Of a DNA stretch of 38,000 bases, positions 35,981-38,000 are shown in pieces; the stretch's first letter is position 1, and every line of letters starts with the position of its first letter. Position numbers and translations under genes: made by a program. This DNA comes from Chloroflexota bacterium (GTDB lineage: Bacteria > Chloroflexota > Dehalococcoidia > UBA2979): NCBI GenBank assembly GCA_947470025.1, contig CANIRU010000010.1:1-38000 (forward strand), read 5' to 3'. The notes below the pieces were generated by a model. It searched no databases. It was not told the DNA's origin and worked only from the letters and a program-made list of their open reading frames with translations.

Positions 35981-38000
35981 ATGACCCTGATCCACGAACC
36001 CGACCTCGGCACTCCCGCGCGCCAGTCCGGCGTGCTGGTCACGGTCGAGATCGACGGCAAGATGGTGATGGTACCCGCGGGCACCTCGGTGATGCGCGCC
36101 GCGGCGCTCGCCGGCGTCGGCGTCCCGAAGCTCTGCGCCACCGACAACCTCGAGCCCTTCGGCTCCTGCCGCCTTTGCCTCGTGGAGATCGAGGGCCGCC
36201 GCGGCACACCCGCCTCCTGCACCACACCGGTCGAGGACAACATGCGCGTCACGACCCAGACGCCGCAGCTCGCTGGCCTCCGTCGGGGTGTCATGGAGCT
36301 GTACATCTCCGATCACCCGCTGGACTGCCTGACCTGCGCCGCCAACGGCGACTGCGAGTTGCAGGACATGGCGGGCGCCGTCGGCCTGCGCGAGGTGCGC
36401 TACGGCTACGAGGGTGCGAACCACCTCGACGCCCCGAAGGACGAGACCAACCCGTACTTCACCTTCGACGCCGCGAAGTGCATCGTCTGCTCGCGCTGCG
36501 TGCGCGCGTGCGAGGAAGTGCAGGGCACCTTCGCTCTGACGATCGCCGGGCGCGGCTTCGACTCGAAAGTCTCCGCCGGCGGTCACTCGTTCGTCGACTC
36601 CGAATGCGTGTCGTGCGGCGCCTGCGTGCAGGCGTGCCCGACGGCGACGCTCACCGAGAAGTCGATCATCGAGGCCGGTCAGCCGGATCACAGCGTCGTC
36701 ACGACGTGCGGGTACTGCGGCGTCGGCTGTTCCTTCAAAGCCGAGATGAAGGGCAACGAGGTCGTCCGCATGATGCCGTTCAAGGACGGCAAGGCGAACC
36801 ACGGCCACTCCTGCGTGAAGGGCCGCTTCGCATGGGGCTACGCCACGCACCGCGACCGTGTGTTGAGCCCGATGATCCGCTCGAAGATCACCGACCCGTG
36901 GCGCGAAGTCTCGTGGGACGAGGCGATCTCCTACGCGGCGTCCGAGTTCAAGCGCATCCAGGCGAAGTACGGCCAGGACGCCATCGGTGGCATCACGTCA
37001 TCGCGCTGCACGAACGAGGAGACGTTCCTCGTGCAGAAGCTGGTGCGCGCGGGCTTCGGCAACAACAACGTGGACACCTGCGCCCGCGTCTGCCACTCCC
37101 CCACCGGCTACGGCCTGAAGACGACGCTCGGCACCTCCGCCGGCACGCAAGACTTCGATTCCGTCGAGGCCGCCGACGTGATCATGGTGATCGGTGCGAA
37201 CCCGACGGACGCGCACCCAGTCTTCGCGTCGCAGATGAAGCGCCGCCTGCGCGCGGGCGCGAAGTTGATCGTCGTCGACCCGCGGCGCATCGACCTGATC
37301 AAGCTCCCGCACGTCGAGGCGGACTACCACCTCCCGCTGCGTCCCGGCACCAACGTCGCCGTGATCAATGCGATGGCGCACGTCGTGGTGACCGAGGACC
37401 TCGTGGACCACGCCTACGTGCAGGAGCGCTGCGACCCCGCCGCCTTCGCGCGCTGGGCCGCCTTCGTCGCGGAGGAGCGCAACTCCCCCGAAGCGCTCGA
37501 GGCGACGACCGGCGTCTCCGCCGCCGACCTGCGTGGCGCGGCGCGGCTGTACGCGACCGGCGGCAACGCCGCGATCTACTACGGCCTCGGCGTCACCGAG
37601 CACAGCCAGGGCTCCACCATGGTCATGGGCATCGCGAACCTCGCGATGGCGACCGGGAACATCGGCCGGCCGGGCGTTGGCGTGAACCCGTTGCGCGGCC
37701 AGAACAACGTGCAGGGCTCCTGCGACATGGGCTCCTTCCCGCACGAGTTCTCCGGCTACCGCCACGTCTCTGACGAGGGCGTCCGCACGATGTTCGAGAA
37801 CGCCTGGAACGTCGGCCTCCAGGCGGAGCCGGGCCTGCGCATCCCGAACATGTTCGACGCGGCCCTCGACGGCACGTTCAAGGGTCTCTACATCCAGGGC
37901 GAGGACATCGTGCAGTCCGACCCGAACACGAAGCACGTCACGGCGGGCCTCGGCGCGATGGAGTGCATCATCGTGCAGGACCTGTTCATCAACGAGACCG
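35981..38000 (+). CDS. fdsA: Formate dehydrogenase alpha subunit, molybdopterin/Fe-S (partial, runs off the right edge)
   Basis: ATG at 35981; open to window end; N-terminal 2Fe-2S (FGSCRLCLVEIEG), CIVCSRCVRAC and CVSCGACVQACP clusters, CGYCGVGCSF, active-site region NNVDTCARVCHSPTGYGL (Cys-type). Confidence 0.93.
   Translation, partial: MTLIHEPDLGTPARQSGVLVTVEIDGKMVMVPAGTSVMRAAALAGVGVPKLCATDNLEPFGSCRLCLVEIEGRRGTPASCTTPVEDNMRVTTQTPQLAGLRRGVMELYISDHPLDCLTCAANGDCELQDMAGAVGLREVRYGYEGANHLDAPKDETNPYFTFDAAKCIVCSRCVRACEEVQGTFALTIAGRGFDSKVSAGGHSFVDSECVSCGACVQACPTATLTEKSIIEAGQPDHSVVTTCGYCGVGCSFKAEMKGNEVVRMMPFKDGKANHGHSCVKGRFAWGYATHRDRVLSPMIRSKITDPWREVSWDEAISYAASEFKRIQAKYGQDAIGGITSSRCTNEETFLVQKLVRAGFGNNNVDTCARVCHSPTGYGLKTTLGTSAGTQDFDSVEAADVIMVIGANPTDAHPVFASQMKRRLRAGAKLIVVDPRRIDLIKLPHVEADYHLPLRPGTNVAVINAMAHVVVTEDLVDHAYVQERCDPAAFARWAAFVAEERNSPEALEATTGVSAADLRGAARLYATGGNAAIYYGLGVTEHSQGSTMVMGIANLAMATGNIGRPGVGVNPLRGQNNVQGSCDMGSFPHEFSGYRHVSDEGVRTMFENAWNVGLQAEPGLRIPNMFDAALDGTFKGLYIQGEDIVQSDPNTKHVTAGLGAMECIIVQDLFINET

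Noticed and set aside
34161-36850. Minus-strand ORFs 34161-35153 and 35588-36850
   Set aside because: Antisense to fdsB/fdsA, which are unambiguous.
37091-37093. Possible selenocysteine in formate dehydrogenase
   Set aside because: Active-site codon is TGC (Cys), not TGA, so no Sec is needed.
1-38000. Mobile element, prophage, defence island or biosynthetic cluster
   Set aside because: No transposase, integrase, phage structural, restriction or NRPS/PKS genes seen; no tRNA or terminal repeats marking an island.

Overview
GC-rich, densely coding bacterial chromosomal window; gene content is consistent with Chloroflexota or a similar lineage (inference, not proven). No tRNA, rRNA, CRISPR or transposase was recognised. 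The main feature is a near-complete C-P lyase (phosphonate catabolism) locus. On the minus strand the order is phnC-E-D-G-H-I-J-K-L-M followed by a PhnP-like MBL hydrolase. It is flanked by a plus-strand phosphonate-family hexapeptide acyltransferase + EEP phosphoesterase pair on one side and by a divergent PhoB/OmpR-type response regulator on the other. Tandem 11-bp direct repeats, a PhoB-box-like periodicity, lie upstream of both phn-flanking transcription units. Other modules: a baeRF/Vms1-like protein, acetyl-CoA hydrolase/transferase, NhaA, ArsM, two MFS transporters, crotonyl-CoA carboxylase/reductase, enoyl-CoA hydratase and GNAT. There is a three-gene surface/secretion cassette (archaeal/SipW-type signal peptidase fused to a DUF5305-like region, a small secreted protein and a GGxGxD-repeat protein). 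There is also a sortase-like lipoprotein in which Ser appears to replace the catalytic Cys, a PDZ-less trypsin-like protease, a MoxR-DUF58-VWA-VWA operon, and the start of an NAD-dependent formate dehydrogenase operon (FdsG-FdsB-FdsA, the last truncated by the window end). Oddities include an N-terminal SDR fragment and a cyclase/ALDH chimera lacking both active sites.
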